A DNA stretch of 64,000 nucleotides from Caldilineaceae bacterium (GTDB lineage Bacteria; Chloroflexota; Anaerolineae; Caldilineales; Caldilineaceae), in NCBI GenBank assembly GCA_958295845.1, contig OY282376.1:4291022-4355021 (forward strand). The letters run 5' to 3'. The number at the start of each line of letters is the position of its first letter. Within the stretch, counting starts at the first letter, position 1. Shown piece after piece: positions 26,410-34,904 of this stretch. A model generated the notes under the pieces. The model was given only the letters and a program-made list of their open reading frames with translations. It did not search any database and was not told the DNA's origin. Both the position numbers and the translations under genes were made by a program.

Positions 26410-27273
26410 CTAAACTTTGATGTGCGAGCGAAACGGGGGCTTGCCTTTCACGCCCAGACGGACTCGATAGAGCGTTCCGGCCTGCGGGCCGTCGGTCTCC
26501 CTGATGTTGCCGCCGGCGGTGGTGACGTAGAGATCGGTGTAGTCAGGGCCGCCGAAGGTGGCGCTGGAGACTTTGGGAACGGGGAAGTTGAGGCGCTGAA
26601 TTTCGCGGCCGTTGGGCATGTGATGGACGAGAGCGTAGCCGTCCCAGCGGGCCGACCAGAAGCAGTTGGCTGCGTCCATGGTCATACCGTCGGGGCGGCC
26701 GTTTGAGGCAGCGCCTTCACGCACGGCGAATTCCGGGTTGCTGATCTGCCCGCTTTCGATGTCGTAGTCGTAGCGGGTGATGCCGCGCCTGGTGTTGGTG
26801 TGGTAGAAGGTCTTGAGGTCCTGTGTAAAGCCCATGCCGTTGGAAGTCCCGGCGTCTTCGATGACGATGGTGAGGCTGCCGTCGGTGTCAAGGCGGTAGA
26901 GGACGCCGTTGCTGGCGCCGCGGGGCATTGTGCCGCAGAAGACGCGGCCGGCCGGGTCGGCGATGACGTCGTTGAAACGTCCTTCGCGCTCGGCTGGAAT
27001 TTCGTCTACAAGATTTTCGAGGGGCTGGCCTTCGCGCCAGAGGGCAATGCGGCCGCGGGCCATGAAGAGGAGCAGCGCGCCGTCCTCCTGGATGGTATAG
27101 CCGCCGATGGCTTCGCCGGCGTCGAGGACAAGGCCGTGCGCGCCGGTGGCGGGGTCGTAGCGGTAGAGCTTGCCTGGTGGTATGTCGACCCAGTAGAGGC
27201 GGCCTTCATCGGGATGCCAAAGCGGGCCTTCGCCAGTCTCGCATGCGTAGTCGGCGATGGGTTCAATAATCAT
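26410..27273 (-). CDS. SMP-30/gluconolactonase/LRE family protein
   Basis: A 287-residue six-bladed beta-propeller lactonase that opens sugar lactones with a divalent metal. Metal-ligand motifs are visible: Glu in CETGEGPLWH (near 15), Asn in GRFNDVIADPAGR, Asn in TSNGMGFT, and Asp in SNGRPDGMTMD. It lies between two Gfo/Idh dehydrogenase genes. Together these suggest oxidation of an aldose to a lactone followed by hydrolysis to the aldonate, as in non-phosphorylating galactose, arabinose or fucose routes (inference). Confidence 0.9.
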   Translation of the reverse strand: MIIEPIADYACETGEGPLWHPDEGRLYWVDIPPGKLYRYDPATGAHGLVLDAGEAIGGYTIQEDGALLLFMARGRIALWREGQPLENLVDEIPAEREGRFNDVIADPAGRVFCGTMPRGASNGVLYRLDTDGSLTIVIEDAGTSNGMGFTQDLKTFYHTNTRRGITRYDYDIESGQISNPEFAVREGAASNGRPDGMTMDAANCFWSARWDGYALVHHMPNGREIQRLNFPVPKVSSATFGGPDYTDLYVTTAGGNIRETDGPQAGTLYRVRLGVKGKPPFRSHIKV

Positions 27274-27379
27274 TGGATTTTCCTTTAGACGTCAAAGTCA
27301 GTAGCTGGGGTGCATGTAGCCAATGGTAAAGTTGGCGGCCGCCAAAGTTGGACGCGCCAGCCGCGGCAGACATGAACCA

Positions 27380-28438
27380 TTACAGTTCTATAGTTACCTC
27401 GCGGCCTTCGGCCTGGCTGCGGTAGATGCCGTCGAGAATGGCGAGCACCTGCAGGGACTGTTCGGCGGGCACCGGTGATGGCGCGCCGGCGGCGATGGCT
27501 TTGGCGAATTCGACACATTCGAGCGCGTGGGGTTCCATCTTGTCCTGGGTAAGCTGGAGGGTACGGTTGTTGAACTGACGTGTGGTGTAGTTGGTGTCCA
27601 GAAATTGGGCGGAAGGCCAGTGGCAGCCGCCCTGGTCGCCGTAGATCCAGGCCTGCATGTCTTCACCGCTAATGTCGTGATGGAGTAGCCAGCTTACTTC
27701 CAACACGAGTGTGGCGCCGTTCTCAAAGCGTACGAATGCGGCTGCGTAGTCCTCGACGTCGAAGCTGCTGGGAATGGCCCCTTCGCGCCAGGTGGCGAAT
27801 GCGCCGGGAAGGTGGGCGAGGCGGGCGTCGGCGACGCCGGAGACTGTGACCGGGCGGGGATTGCCCATCATCCACAGGGTGAGGTCGAGGATATGGACAC
27901 CGATGTCGATGCAGGGGCCGCCGCCGCTGTGTTTCTTTTCGATGAAGGTCGCGGTCGGGATCAGACCGTTGCGGCGCAGCATCCAGCCGCGGGCGTGATA
28001 GACATCGCCGAGAGTGCCGGTATCGATCTCCGCCTTCATGGCCTGGGATACGCCGGCGAAGCGGAAGTGCTGCGCGGTCATGAGCTGCTTGCCGGATTTG
28101 TCGCGTGCGGCGATCATCCGCTGGATGTCCTGGGGCGTGGGCGCGAGAGGTTTCTCGCAGATCACGTGTTTGCCGGCTTCGAGGGCGGCGATGGCGAGGG
28201 GTGCGTGGTACATGTTGGGCACACAGAGATCGATGATGTCGATGTCGGGGTCGGAGAAGAGTTCGTCGGCGTTGGTTGTCAGCTTCTTGATATTGTGGAG
28301 CGCGCCCCATTCTTCGAGTGCTTCAGGGCTGATGTCGCTGCCGGCCACGACTTCGGCTTCCTCGGAGGCGGTCCAGCCGGGCATATGGGTGCGGGAGATG
28401 CCGCCGACGCCGACGAGGCCAACTTTCAGAGAGCTCAT
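27380..28438 (-). CDS. Gfo/Idh/MocA family oxidoreductase
   Basis: A 352-residue NAD(P)-dependent sugar dehydrogenase. N-terminal LKVGLVGVGGISRTHMPGW, VICEKPLAPTPQDI with the active-site Lys, and GGGPCIDIGVHILDLTLW with the catalytic Asp and His. AAGGACCTGC precedes the ATG. It is first in a minus-strand run (Gfo/Idh, SMP-30, Gfo/Idh, ABC importer, M20 hydrolase) and diverges from the plus-strand ABC-fucosidase operon across a 444-bp region. Confidence 0.9.
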   Translation of the reverse strand: MSSLKVGLVGVGGISRTHMPGWTASEEAEVVAGSDISPEALEEWGALHNIKKLTTNADELFSDPDIDIIDLCVPNMYHAPLAIAALEAGKHVICEKPLAPTPQDIQRMIAARDKSGKQLMTAQHFRFAGVSQAMKAEIDTGTLGDVYHARGWMLRRNGLIPTATFIEKKHSGGGPCIDIGVHILDLTLWMMGNPRPVTVSGVADARLAHLPGAFATWREGAIPSSFDVEDYAAAFVRFENGATLVLEVSWLLHHDISGEDMQAWIYGDQGGCHWPSAQFLDTNYTTRQFNNRTLQLTQDKMEPHALECVEFAKAIAAGAPSPVPAEQSLQVLAILDGIYRSQAEGREVTIEL

Positions 28439-28882
28439 TGCAGGTCCTTTCAGGATGGGTGATTGGCGCCGCTTCAGCGGCGGTTTACCTGGTGCAGGTT
28501 ACAGCAGTTCGGCCATTTGACCGGGGGCTAACAGGCGGTACGGCCAGTCCGCGTCTCGTTTCGAAATTGGCAAACATAATGAGGCCGTCAAGGGGACGAA
28601 ACCCAGAGATCTGATGTGCATGGCGATACTGATGCGGACTAAATGTATTGGCGTGCACATAGCGGAGAGCAGTTGGGGGCATCCGGCCCCCGGGGGCAGC
28701 CCAGATGACTGCCCCGCCCTGCACCGGTCTCCGACCGGAAAACCGAACCGCACCGACAGGCGTTATTTTACCCCAACGGGTGTCCAAATTTGGTGGTAGG
28801 ACTCGATTTTGCAATAATGGCATACCACTAATTCCAAAGAACCCCAAAATCCCAACCACATACACACATTCGGGAGAGATCA
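28439..28882. other. Divergent intergenic region between two sugar-utilisation operons
   Basis: About 440 bp with no supportable gene. It must hold promoters for both directions. For the plus-strand operon a possible pair is TTTGGT (28789-28794) and AATAAT (28813-28818), spacer 18. An inverted repeat GTGGTA (28793-28798) ... TACCAC (28823-28828) brackets that -10 and could be an operator. A GC-rich inverted stretch (GGGGGC.../GCCCCC...) lies near 28675-28700. Confidence 0.5.
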
Positions 28883-30253
28883 ATGTCCAAGCAGAATTTG
28901 CAGAGTTTACAGACAGTTACCCGTCGCGGGTTCCTCAAGACGGCGGCGGCGGTCAGCGGCACGGCGGCGCTGGCTGCGTGCGCGCCGGTGGCGGCACCGC
29001 AAGGCGGAGAGGGAGCCATGGCTGATGAACCGGTCGAGCTGGAGATTTCCATCCTTGCCGGGGCACCTGTCGAGCCGGTGAATGAGCTGATCAAAGCGTC
29101 GTTCAACGAGAAGCACGCGGACGTTACGGTTACGTTCAATATGGTTTCCGGCGACCTGGCGGAGAAGTATTACACGGCGGCGGCCGCGGGCACGCTGTCC
29201 GATGTTTTCTTCAGCGCGGATCTGTTCGTGGTTCCGTTTGCCAACAACGGCGTTACGCTGGACTTGACGCCGTACACAGAAGGGGACCCCGACGTCGACA
29301 TTGACGACGTTTTCCCCAATATGCTCGGGCTTGGCGTTTTTGACGGTAAGATCCAGATGCTGCCTTCGGCGCTGGATGTGGTGACGTTGTATTACAACAA
29401 GTCCCTCTTTGATGAGGCGGGCGCCGAGGTTCCGAACGCCGAATGGACCTGGGACGATTTCATCGTCAACTGCCAGAAGATTACGGCTCTCGAGACGGAG
29501 GACGACGGTACGCCCAAATATTGGGGCCTCTCCAACGCCACCTGGAATTGGTGGGCCACGGTTTACCCCTGGGTTGTCGGGTACGGCGGCAAGATTCTCG
29601 ATATTGAGAACAATCAGTCCACCTGGTCGGACCCGAATACGGTTCAGGCCTTGAGTGCCTATGCTTCGCTCTGGAATGAGCACAACATTGCCCAGCCCCT
29701 GGGCCTTGATGTGGGCGGAAACGCTTTCATGCTTGGGCGGGCCGCAACCTTCTGCCACATCCAGAGTCTGCGCGGCCCCGTGCGGGAAGCCGCCGCGGAT
29801 AAGTTTGAGTGGGATGTTCAGGTTATGCCTCTGATGCCGGACGGCCGTCATCGAACCGGTATGGGTACCTGGGGTATGTCGGCCTACGCGGGTGGCAATA
29901 ACCTGGATACGGCGTACGAGTACATTAAGCAGTTGATCCGGCCGACGGTGCAGCTTGAGGCCGCCAAGGCCGAACTGGGAGTGCCGCTGCTGCGATCGGT
30001 GGCCAGCGACCCCAGTTGGATGGAGGGTCTGCCGACGCCGCCAGAAAACCTGATGGCGTTCATCAACGGTGCGGACGATGCGATTCTGCCGGTCATCGAG
30101 CATCCGGGCGATTGCGGCAGCTTTTACGCCGGCATGGTGAGTGACAGCTACAAGCAGGCGCTGGAAGCGGTGATTCGCGGAGACGCAGACGCAGCAGATG
30201 CGTTTGCCGAGACGGATGCAACGATCCAGTCATGCCTGGACCAGAACGCATAA
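28883..30253 (+). CDS. Extracellular sugar-binding lipoprotein (family 1 solute-binding protein)
   Basis: A 456-residue binding protein of a CUT1 importer. The N-terminus has a twin-arginine motif (VTRRGFLKTAA) and lipobox (AALAAC), so it is a predicted Tat-exported lipoprotein. The mature part has binding-protein features such as YYNKSLFDEAGAEVPN and WTWDDF, common in sugar-binding proteins. GGAGAGATCA precedes the ATG. It begins a plus-strand operon with two permeases and a GH29 fucosidase, so a fucose-containing oligosaccharide is a reasonable ligand guess. Confidence 0.92.
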   Translation: MSKQNLQSLQTVTRRGFLKTAAAVSGTAALAACAPVAAPQGGEGAMADEPVELEISILAGAPVEPVNELIKASFNEKHADVTVTFNMVSGDLAEKYYTAAAAGTLSDVFFSADLFVVPFANNGVTLDLTPYTEGDPDVDIDDVFPNMLGLGVFDGKIQMLPSALDVVTLYYNKSLFDEAGAEVPNAEWTWDDFIVNCQKITALETEDDGTPKYWGLSNATWNWWATVYPWVVGYGGKILDIENNQSTWSDPNTVQALSAYASLWNEHNIAQPLGLDVGGNAFMLGRAATFCHIQSLRGPVREAAADKFEWDVQVMPLMPDGRHRTGMGTWGMSAYAGGNNLDTAYEYIKQLIRPTVQLEAAKAELGVPLLRSVASDPSWMEGLPTPPENLMAFINGADDAILPVIEHPGDCGSFYAGMVSDSYKQALEAVIRGDADAADAFAETDATIQSCLDQNA

Positions 30254-30258
30254 CTGTA

Positions 30259-30322
30259 GTGGATAGTGATTGGTGGATAGTGGTTGGTGGTCTTCGCGGC
30301 CGCCGGCCACTATCCGCCGGCG
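30259..30322. repeat. GTGGATA/GTGGTTG repeats followed by GC-rich hairpin between binding-protein and permease genes
   Basis: Heptamer-like GTGGATAGTG units occur at 30259-30290. CGCCGGC (30301-30307) and GCCGGCG (30316-30322) then form a 7-bp stem with an 8-nt loop. This lies in the same place, after the binding-protein gene, as the hairpins of the other two ABC operons. Confidence 0.55.
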
Positions 30323-30420
30323 CGGTAAGCGGCTGCCGGAATGATCTACATGTCGGGCACCCACAAAGTTAGTTTGACCCTCCCATCGCTCAATTGCAAT
30401 TCGCAGGACAAACCAGGCTC

Positions 30421-31308
30421 ATGAACAGTCGCATGCGGGACACAGTCCAGGGCTATCTCTTTATCAGCCCTGTTGTACTCGGGCTGCTGATTTTCACAAT
30501 TGGCCCGATGCTGGCCTCCTTTTACATGAGCTTCACCAAGTTTCCCCTCTTGCGCGCGCCGGAATGGATAGGTTTGCGCAACTACGTCGTGATGTTCACA
30601 TCGGACAGGAATTTCTGGCAGGCCTGCAAGGTTACTCTCATCTACGCCGGAACTTCGGTGCCTCTTGGTCTTGTGGGGGCTTTTGTCCTCGCGATGCTCC
30701 TGAACCAGCGCGTCAAGGGCATTGCATTCTTCCGCACCAGTTTCTATATGCCTGCGATCGTTCCGGCCATTGCGAGCCTCATCCTTTGGGGATGGTTGAT
30801 GAACCGCGATTACGGCCTGATCAATGCCGTTCTTGTGCGCCTGGGCATCCCCAAGTTTTCATTCTTTGCCGAACCGGAGACGGCGCTCGCGTCGATGGTA
30901 ATGATGAGCCTGTGGGGGGTCGGCGCGGGCATGATCATCTACCTGGCCGGGCTGCAAGGCATCCCCGAATCTCTGTATGAGGCGGGCAAGCTGGACGGCG
31001 CGAACGAACTGCAGCTTTTTCGCAACATCACGATCCCGATGATGACCCCCACGATCTTTTTCAACCTGGTCATGGGACTGATCGCCGCTTCGCAGACTTT
31101 TGTGAACGCCTTTGTTCTCACATCGGGCGGCCCGTTGAAGGCGACCTATTTCTATAACCTGATGCTGTACGAGCGCGCGTTCAACTGGACGCAGATGGGC
31201 ATGGCTTCGGCGATGGCCTGGTTCCTGCTGTTTGTCGTATTGATACTGACCCTCCTGGTTTTTCGATCTTCGGGTCTGTGGGTCTTTTATGAGGTAGAGG
31301 TCAAATGA
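30421..31308 (+). CDS. ABC sugar transporter permease, MalF/UgpA type
   Basis: A channel subunit of about 295 residues with six predicted helices. N-terminal MRDTVQGYLFISPVVLGLLIFTIGP, EAA loop LYEAGKLDGANELQLFRNITIP. The ATG at 30421 (MNSRMRD) is preferred; the frame continues to a TTG at 30394 without a clear Shine-Dalgarno at either. It overlaps the next permease by 4 nt. Confidence 0.9.
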   Translation: MNSRMRDTVQGYLFISPVVLGLLIFTIGPMLASFYMSFTKFPLLRAPEWIGLRNYVVMFTSDRNFWQACKVTLIYAGTSVPLGLVGAFVLAMLLNQRVKGIAFFRTSFYMPAIVPAIASLILWGWLMNRDYGLINAVLVRLGIPKFSFFAEPETALASMVMMSLWGVGAGMIIYLAGLQGIPESLYEAGKLDGANELQLFRNITIPMMTPTIFFNLVMGLIAASQTFVNAFVLTSGGPLKATYFYNLMLYERAFNWTQMGMASAMAWFLLFVVLILTLLVFRSSGLWVFYEVEVK

Positions 31309-32198
31309 CAGTCAGCGAGAAGGATGTTCACGTCGGCATACTGGATCTGGACTGGCGGCGACGGCCGAAGCAGGGTTTTCGCATTCTGCTAATCTATTTG
31401 ATATTGGGCGTTAGCGCAGTCGTATTTCTCTTACCCCTCCTATGGATGGTCACGACGTCGCTGAAGACCCAGGCCGAAATTTACGTCTTTCCTCCCACGT
31501 TCTTCCCTGAGACATATCGCTGGCAGAACTTCCCGGAAGGGTGGACCTATGAGAGCATGCAGTGGACGCGCTGGTTGATGAACACACTGGCGATCACGGC
31601 GTCGGTCATGGTGGGCACCCTGATATCGGCCACGCTGTGCGGCTATGGATTCGCGCGCATCAGTTTCCCGGGGCGAGACCTGTGGTTCATCCTTGTCCTG
31701 GCGTCGATTATGTTGCCCGGAACGGTTACGTTGATTCCGCTTTTCGTTGGTTTTCATCGCGTTGGCTGGCTGGACACCTTACTGCCTCTGACCGTTCCCG
31801 CCTTTTTCGGCGGCGGGGCTTTTAACATTTTCCTGATGCGTCAGTTTTTCAAAGGAATACCCGTTGAACTGGAGGAGGCGGCTCTAATAGACGGGGCGGG
31901 CCGCTTGCGCATTCTCTGGCAGATATTCGTGCCACTTTCGGGACCGGTCATCGCGGCCACCTCGGTGTTTACTTTTCAGGCCGTGTGGAATGATTACTTC
32001 GGGCCGCTGATATTTCTCACCAGCCAGGAGAACTACACGCTCGCGCTGGGCATCACCTTCTTCAAGGGGCTGTACAACACTCAGATCCCCTACATGATGG
32101 CCATGTCTTTCCTGATGGTCATCCCGATAATTATTGTTTTCTTCTTCGCCCAAAAGTTGATGATCCGCGGGGTGATTTTATCCGGGATCCAAGCATAA
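31305..32198 (+). CDS. ABC sugar transporter permease, MalG/UgpE type
   Basis: The second channel subunit, 297 residues with six predicted helices. EAA loop LEEAALIDGAGRLRILWQIFVP; C-terminal end MIRGVILSGIQA. The start overlaps the upstream permease stop (ATGA), showing translational coupling. It is followed after 104 nt by the fucosidase gene. The operon has no ATPase gene. Confidence 0.92.
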   Translation: MTVSEKDVHVGILDLDWRRRPKQGFRILLIYLILGVSAVVFLLPLLWMVTTSLKTQAEIYVFPPTFFPETYRWQNFPEGWTYESMQWTRWLMNTLAITASVMVGTLISATLCGYGFARISFPGRDLWFILVLASIMLPGTVTLIPLFVGFHRVGWLDTLLPLTVPAFFGGGAFNIFLMRQFFKGIPVELEEAALIDGAGRLRILWQIFVPLSGPVIAATSVFTFQAVWNDYFGPLIFLTSQENYTLALGITFFKGLYNTQIPYMMAMSFLMVIPIIIVFFFAQKLMIRGVILSGIQA

Positions 32199-32202
32199 CT
32201 TC

Positions 32203-32275
32203 GGCGGTCAGTGGCTAGCAGCCAGTGGCCTGTTCCTCAACGATGCGGCCACTCGCCGCCGGCCAGTGGCTGCTG
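32203..32275. repeat. Degenerate inverted/tandem CAGTGGC-type repeat before the fucosidase gene
   Basis: GTCAGTGGCTAGCAGCCAGTGGC and CGGCCAGTGGCTGCTGC are related copies around a CCACTCGCCGCC segment. The sequence resembles the GTGGTCA/GTGGTTA heptamer family seen at other intergenic sites in the window and the GC-rich stretch at 30295-30322. Confidence 0.45.
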
Positions 32276-32302
32276 CAGACAACATCCGGCAGGAGGAAAA
32301 CC

Positions 32303-33667
32303 GTGCCAGAAGTCACCATCAACGTCCCCTCGACATTTGTGCAGCGCATTGAGCGTCTGGCCGCTGAAGAGAATGAGTCAGTGAATGACATGGCCCTGCT
32401 GCTCTTGAGGCGGGGATACGATTTCGAGGTCACCCGGCCGGAAGTGGAGCCGGACCGGAGCCAGCGGCCGGGGGCGCGCAGCGACGCGCGCCTGGACTGG
32501 TGGCGCGAGGCCAGGTTCGGACTTTTCATTCACTGGGGGCTGTACTCGATTCCTGCCGGTGTCTGGAACGGGCGCGACTGGCCCGGCATTGCCGAGTGGC
32601 TTATGTACCGGGCGGAAATCCCTGTTCAGGAGTATGAGAAGCTGGCAGCGCAGTTCAACCCTGTCAAGTTTGATGCCCAGGCGTGGGTCTCGCTGGCAAA
32701 GCGGGCCGGCCAGAAGTACTTGGTGATCACTTCCAAACACCACGATGGCTTCTGTATATTCGATTCGGCTGTTACGGACTACGATATGGTCGATGCTACT
32801 CCGTTTAAGCGAGATGTGCTTAAGGAGTTGGCGGAAGAGTGTGCCGCGCAGGACATTAAATTGGGATTCTACTATTCTCAGACGCAGGACTGGCATCACC
32901 CGGACGGGGACGGCAATGATTGGGACTTCGACCCGGCGGAGAAGGATTTCGACGGTTACATCGAAGACTATGTGAAACCGCACGTGCGGGAACTGTTGAC
33001 CAATTACGGGCCGATCGGCATTATCTGGTTCGACACGCCAAAGGGGATCTCCGAGGCGCAGAGCCGGTCTTTGCTGGCGTTGTGCAACGAACTGCAACCG
33101 GACTGTTTGGTTTGCGGGCGGCTGGGGAATGCGCTGGGGGATTATGCTACTGCCGGGGATAACCGTATTCCCGAAACGGTCCTGGATTTAGACTGGGAGA
33201 CGCCGGCCACGATCAACGACAGCTGGTCGTATAAGCTCAACGATCACAACTGGAAGTCGAGCGTAGATCTGATCCGCAAACTGGTCGACATTGTGAGCAA
33301 GGGCGGCAACTACCTGTTGAATGTGGGCCCCACCGGTGAGGGTGACATTCCCCAGCCGAGCGTTGAGCGCCTGGAGGCGATGGGGCGCTGGCTGGAGGTA
33401 AACGGCGAGGCGGTCTACAGGACGCAGCCGGGGCCGATCCAGGGACGGGCTGACCTGCGTTCAACCAGTGGAGAAGGCGTTGTTTACCTGCATGTATTCG
33501 ACTGGCCGGACGACGGGCAGATTCAGGTCGAAGGGTTGACTGCGCGGGAGGCACGGCTGGTTGCGGGAGGCGAAGCGCTGCCCGTTGAGGAGAGCGGCGG
33601 CGCGCTTGTCATCAGTGTTCCGGACAGTCCACCGGACGAAGCTGCATCGGTGATCGCGTTGCGCTAG
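32303..33667 (+). CDS. Alpha-L-fucosidase (GH29) with ribbon-helix-helix-like N-terminus
   Basis: A retaining glycosidase releasing alpha-L-fucose, about 454 residues. GH29 motifs: ARFGLFIHWGLYSIPAGVW (70s-80s), TSKHHDGFCIFDS with the conserved His pair (near 146-147), FYYSQTQDWHHP, and GIIWFDT with the catalytic nucleophile Asp near 244; NYLLNVGPTGEGDIP follows. There is no signal peptide, so it acts in the cytoplasm on imported oligosaccharides. The GTG at 32303 has AGGAGGAAAACC upstream and is the best start. Residues 1-43 (PEVTINVPSTFVQRIERLA...) look like a beta strand plus two helices of the ribbon-helix-helix fold, which is not usual for GH29. It follows the ABC importer in the same operon. 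Confidence 0.9.
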   Translation: MPEVTINVPSTFVQRIERLAAEENESVNDMALLLLRRGYDFEVTRPEVEPDRSQRPGARSDARLDWWREARFGLFIHWGLYSIPAGVWNGRDWPGIAEWLMYRAEIPVQEYEKLAAQFNPVKFDAQAWVSLAKRAGQKYLVITSKHHDGFCIFDSAVTDYDMVDATPFKRDVLKELAEECAAQDIKLGFYYSQTQDWHHPDGDGNDWDFDPAEKDFDGYIEDYVKPHVRELLTNYGPIGIIWFDTPKGISEAQSRSLLALCNELQPDCLVCGRLGNALGDYATAGDNRIPETVLDLDWETPATINDSWSYKLNDHNWKSSVDLIRKLVDIVSKGGNYLLNVGPTGEGDIPQPSVERLEAMGRWLEVNGEAVYRTQPGPIQGRADLRSTSGEGVVYLHVFDWPDDGQIQVEGLTAREARLVAGGEALPVEESGGALVISVPDSPPDEAASVIALR

Positions 33668-33724
33668 CGAAACAGACCACTCCGCTTTTTACGCCCAATT
33701 TGCTATCTTTATCCGAGTACGGGT

Positions 33725-34381
33725 CTACCTGGTTCCGAACTGACGGTCGCCTGCGTCGCCGAGGCCGGGCCAGATGAAGCCGGGCGGGAATCCGGCGGCG
33801 GCGTCACCGGCATCTGTGAGGCGTTCGTCGACGGCGGCGACATGCACGGCGACGTCGGGATGGGAGCCTTGCAGCGCGGCGACCCCTTCGGGCGCGGCCA
33901 GCAGACCGACGAACTTTACGCGGGTGACGCCGCGGCGCTTGAGAATGTCGACGGCCATCAGTGCAGAGCCGCCTGTGGCGAGCATGGGGTCGAGCACGAA
34001 ACAGGTGTGGGTAGAGAGATCTTCGGGGAGTTTATTGTAGTAGATTACCGGTTGCAGCGTCTCCTCGTCGCGGTAGAAGCCCAGGTGCCAGACTTCGGCC
34101 TGGGGTATGAGGCTGAGCATGCCGTCAACCATTCCCAGACCGGCGCGCAGGATCGGGACCAAGCCGACGCGTTCGTCGAATTTGCTTCCGGTGGTGGTTG
34201 AGAGCGGAGTCTGAACTTCCACCTCCTTTGTGACCAGGTCGGCGGTGGCTTCGTAGGCCAGGATCATTGACAGCTCTGCGACGATGGAACGGAACTGACG
34301 GAAGTCGGTTTTGGTGTCCCGAAGTTGTGTTATCTTGTGCTCTACCAGTGGATGGCGGGAAACATACAGTTTGGTTGACAT
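33725..34381 (-). CDS. upp: Uracil phosphoribosyltransferase
   Basis: Pyrimidine salvage: uracil plus PRPP gives UMP. The 218 residues fit the family. PRPP-binding loop [13 protein letters not shown] and the C-terminal uracil-binding [18 protein letters not shown] are clear. It lies 53 nt downstream of the DksA/TraR-type gene on the minus strand and converges with the fucosidase gene. Confidence 0.95.
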   Translation of the reverse strand: MSTKLYVSRHPLVEHKITQLRDTKTDFRQFRSIVAELSMILAYEATADLVTKEVEVQTPLSTTTGSKFDERVGLVPILRAGLGMVDGMLSLIPQAEVWHLGFYRDEETLQPVIYYNKLPEDLSTHTCFVLDPMLATGGSALMAVDILKRRGVTRVKFVGLLAAPEGVAALQGSHPDVAVHVAAVDERLTDAGDAAAGFPPGFIWPGLGDAGDRQFGTR

Positions 34382-34434
34382 ACGGGTTCCTTGCCGGACC
34401 GGATTTCCTCAGCTGCCACCCAGGCGGTTTATTG

Positions 34435-34812
34435 CTACCAGCGGGCCGGCGCGGTGCGCGGTGCGCGGTTGCGGCGGTTGAAAGATTCAACTTCGCGCTG
34501 GCAGTCCATACACAGGGTTGCATCGGGCTTAACTTCGAGGCGGGCCGGTGGGATCTTGTCGCCGCAGCGTTCACAGATACCGTACTGCCCCATTTCGAAT
34601 ACGCGCAGGGCGTGTTCAATGTCCTTCTGGCGACGTTCCAGAACTACGATGAGAGCGGCGGTCTTCTCTCGTTCGACAATTTCGGTGTCGCCTTCGTCCA
34701 GTTCAACGTCTACTTCGCCTTGCATCAAAATACGTAGATGTTCCAGCTCTTCGTTCACTTGTTCCAAATTTACCAACAGTCGTTTGCGGTCTTTAGTTGC
34801 CTTCTTTGGCAT
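34435..34812 (-). CDS. DksA/TraR-family C4 zinc-finger protein
   Basis: A 125-residue protein with a predicted N-terminal coiled coil (residues ~1-75, rich in Glu/Leu/Arg with EEGDTEIVE-like acidic tip DVELDEGDTE) and a C-terminal four-Cys zinc finger (CERCGDKIPPARLEVKPDATLCMDC, given here as its Cys pattern CxxC-17-CxxC). This layout is that of DksA-like RNA polymerase secondary-channel factors. The basic C-tail (RRNRAPRTAPARW) is unusual. It is upstream of upp in a likely two-gene unit. Direct action on RNA polymerase is inferred, not shown. Confidence 0.85.
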   Translation of the reverse strand: MPKKATKDRKRLLVNLEQVNEELEHLRILMQGEVDVELDEGDTEIVEREKTAALIVVLERRQKDIEHALRVFEMGQYGICERCGDKIPPARLEVKPDATLCMDCQREVESFNRRNRAPRTAPARW

Positions 34813-34904
34813 GACAGTTTCCTATGAATGGCGGTCAACGCAGAAAATGTGGGGAATGTTATATCAGCTTTTTCGCATTCCGTCAAGAGGATCTGCACAC
34901 AAGG

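Noticed and set aside
28907-30103. A 398-codon minus-strand frame over the third binding protein
   Set aside because: The plus-strand product has a Tat/lipoprotein signal and a ribosome binding site; the antisense frame has neither.
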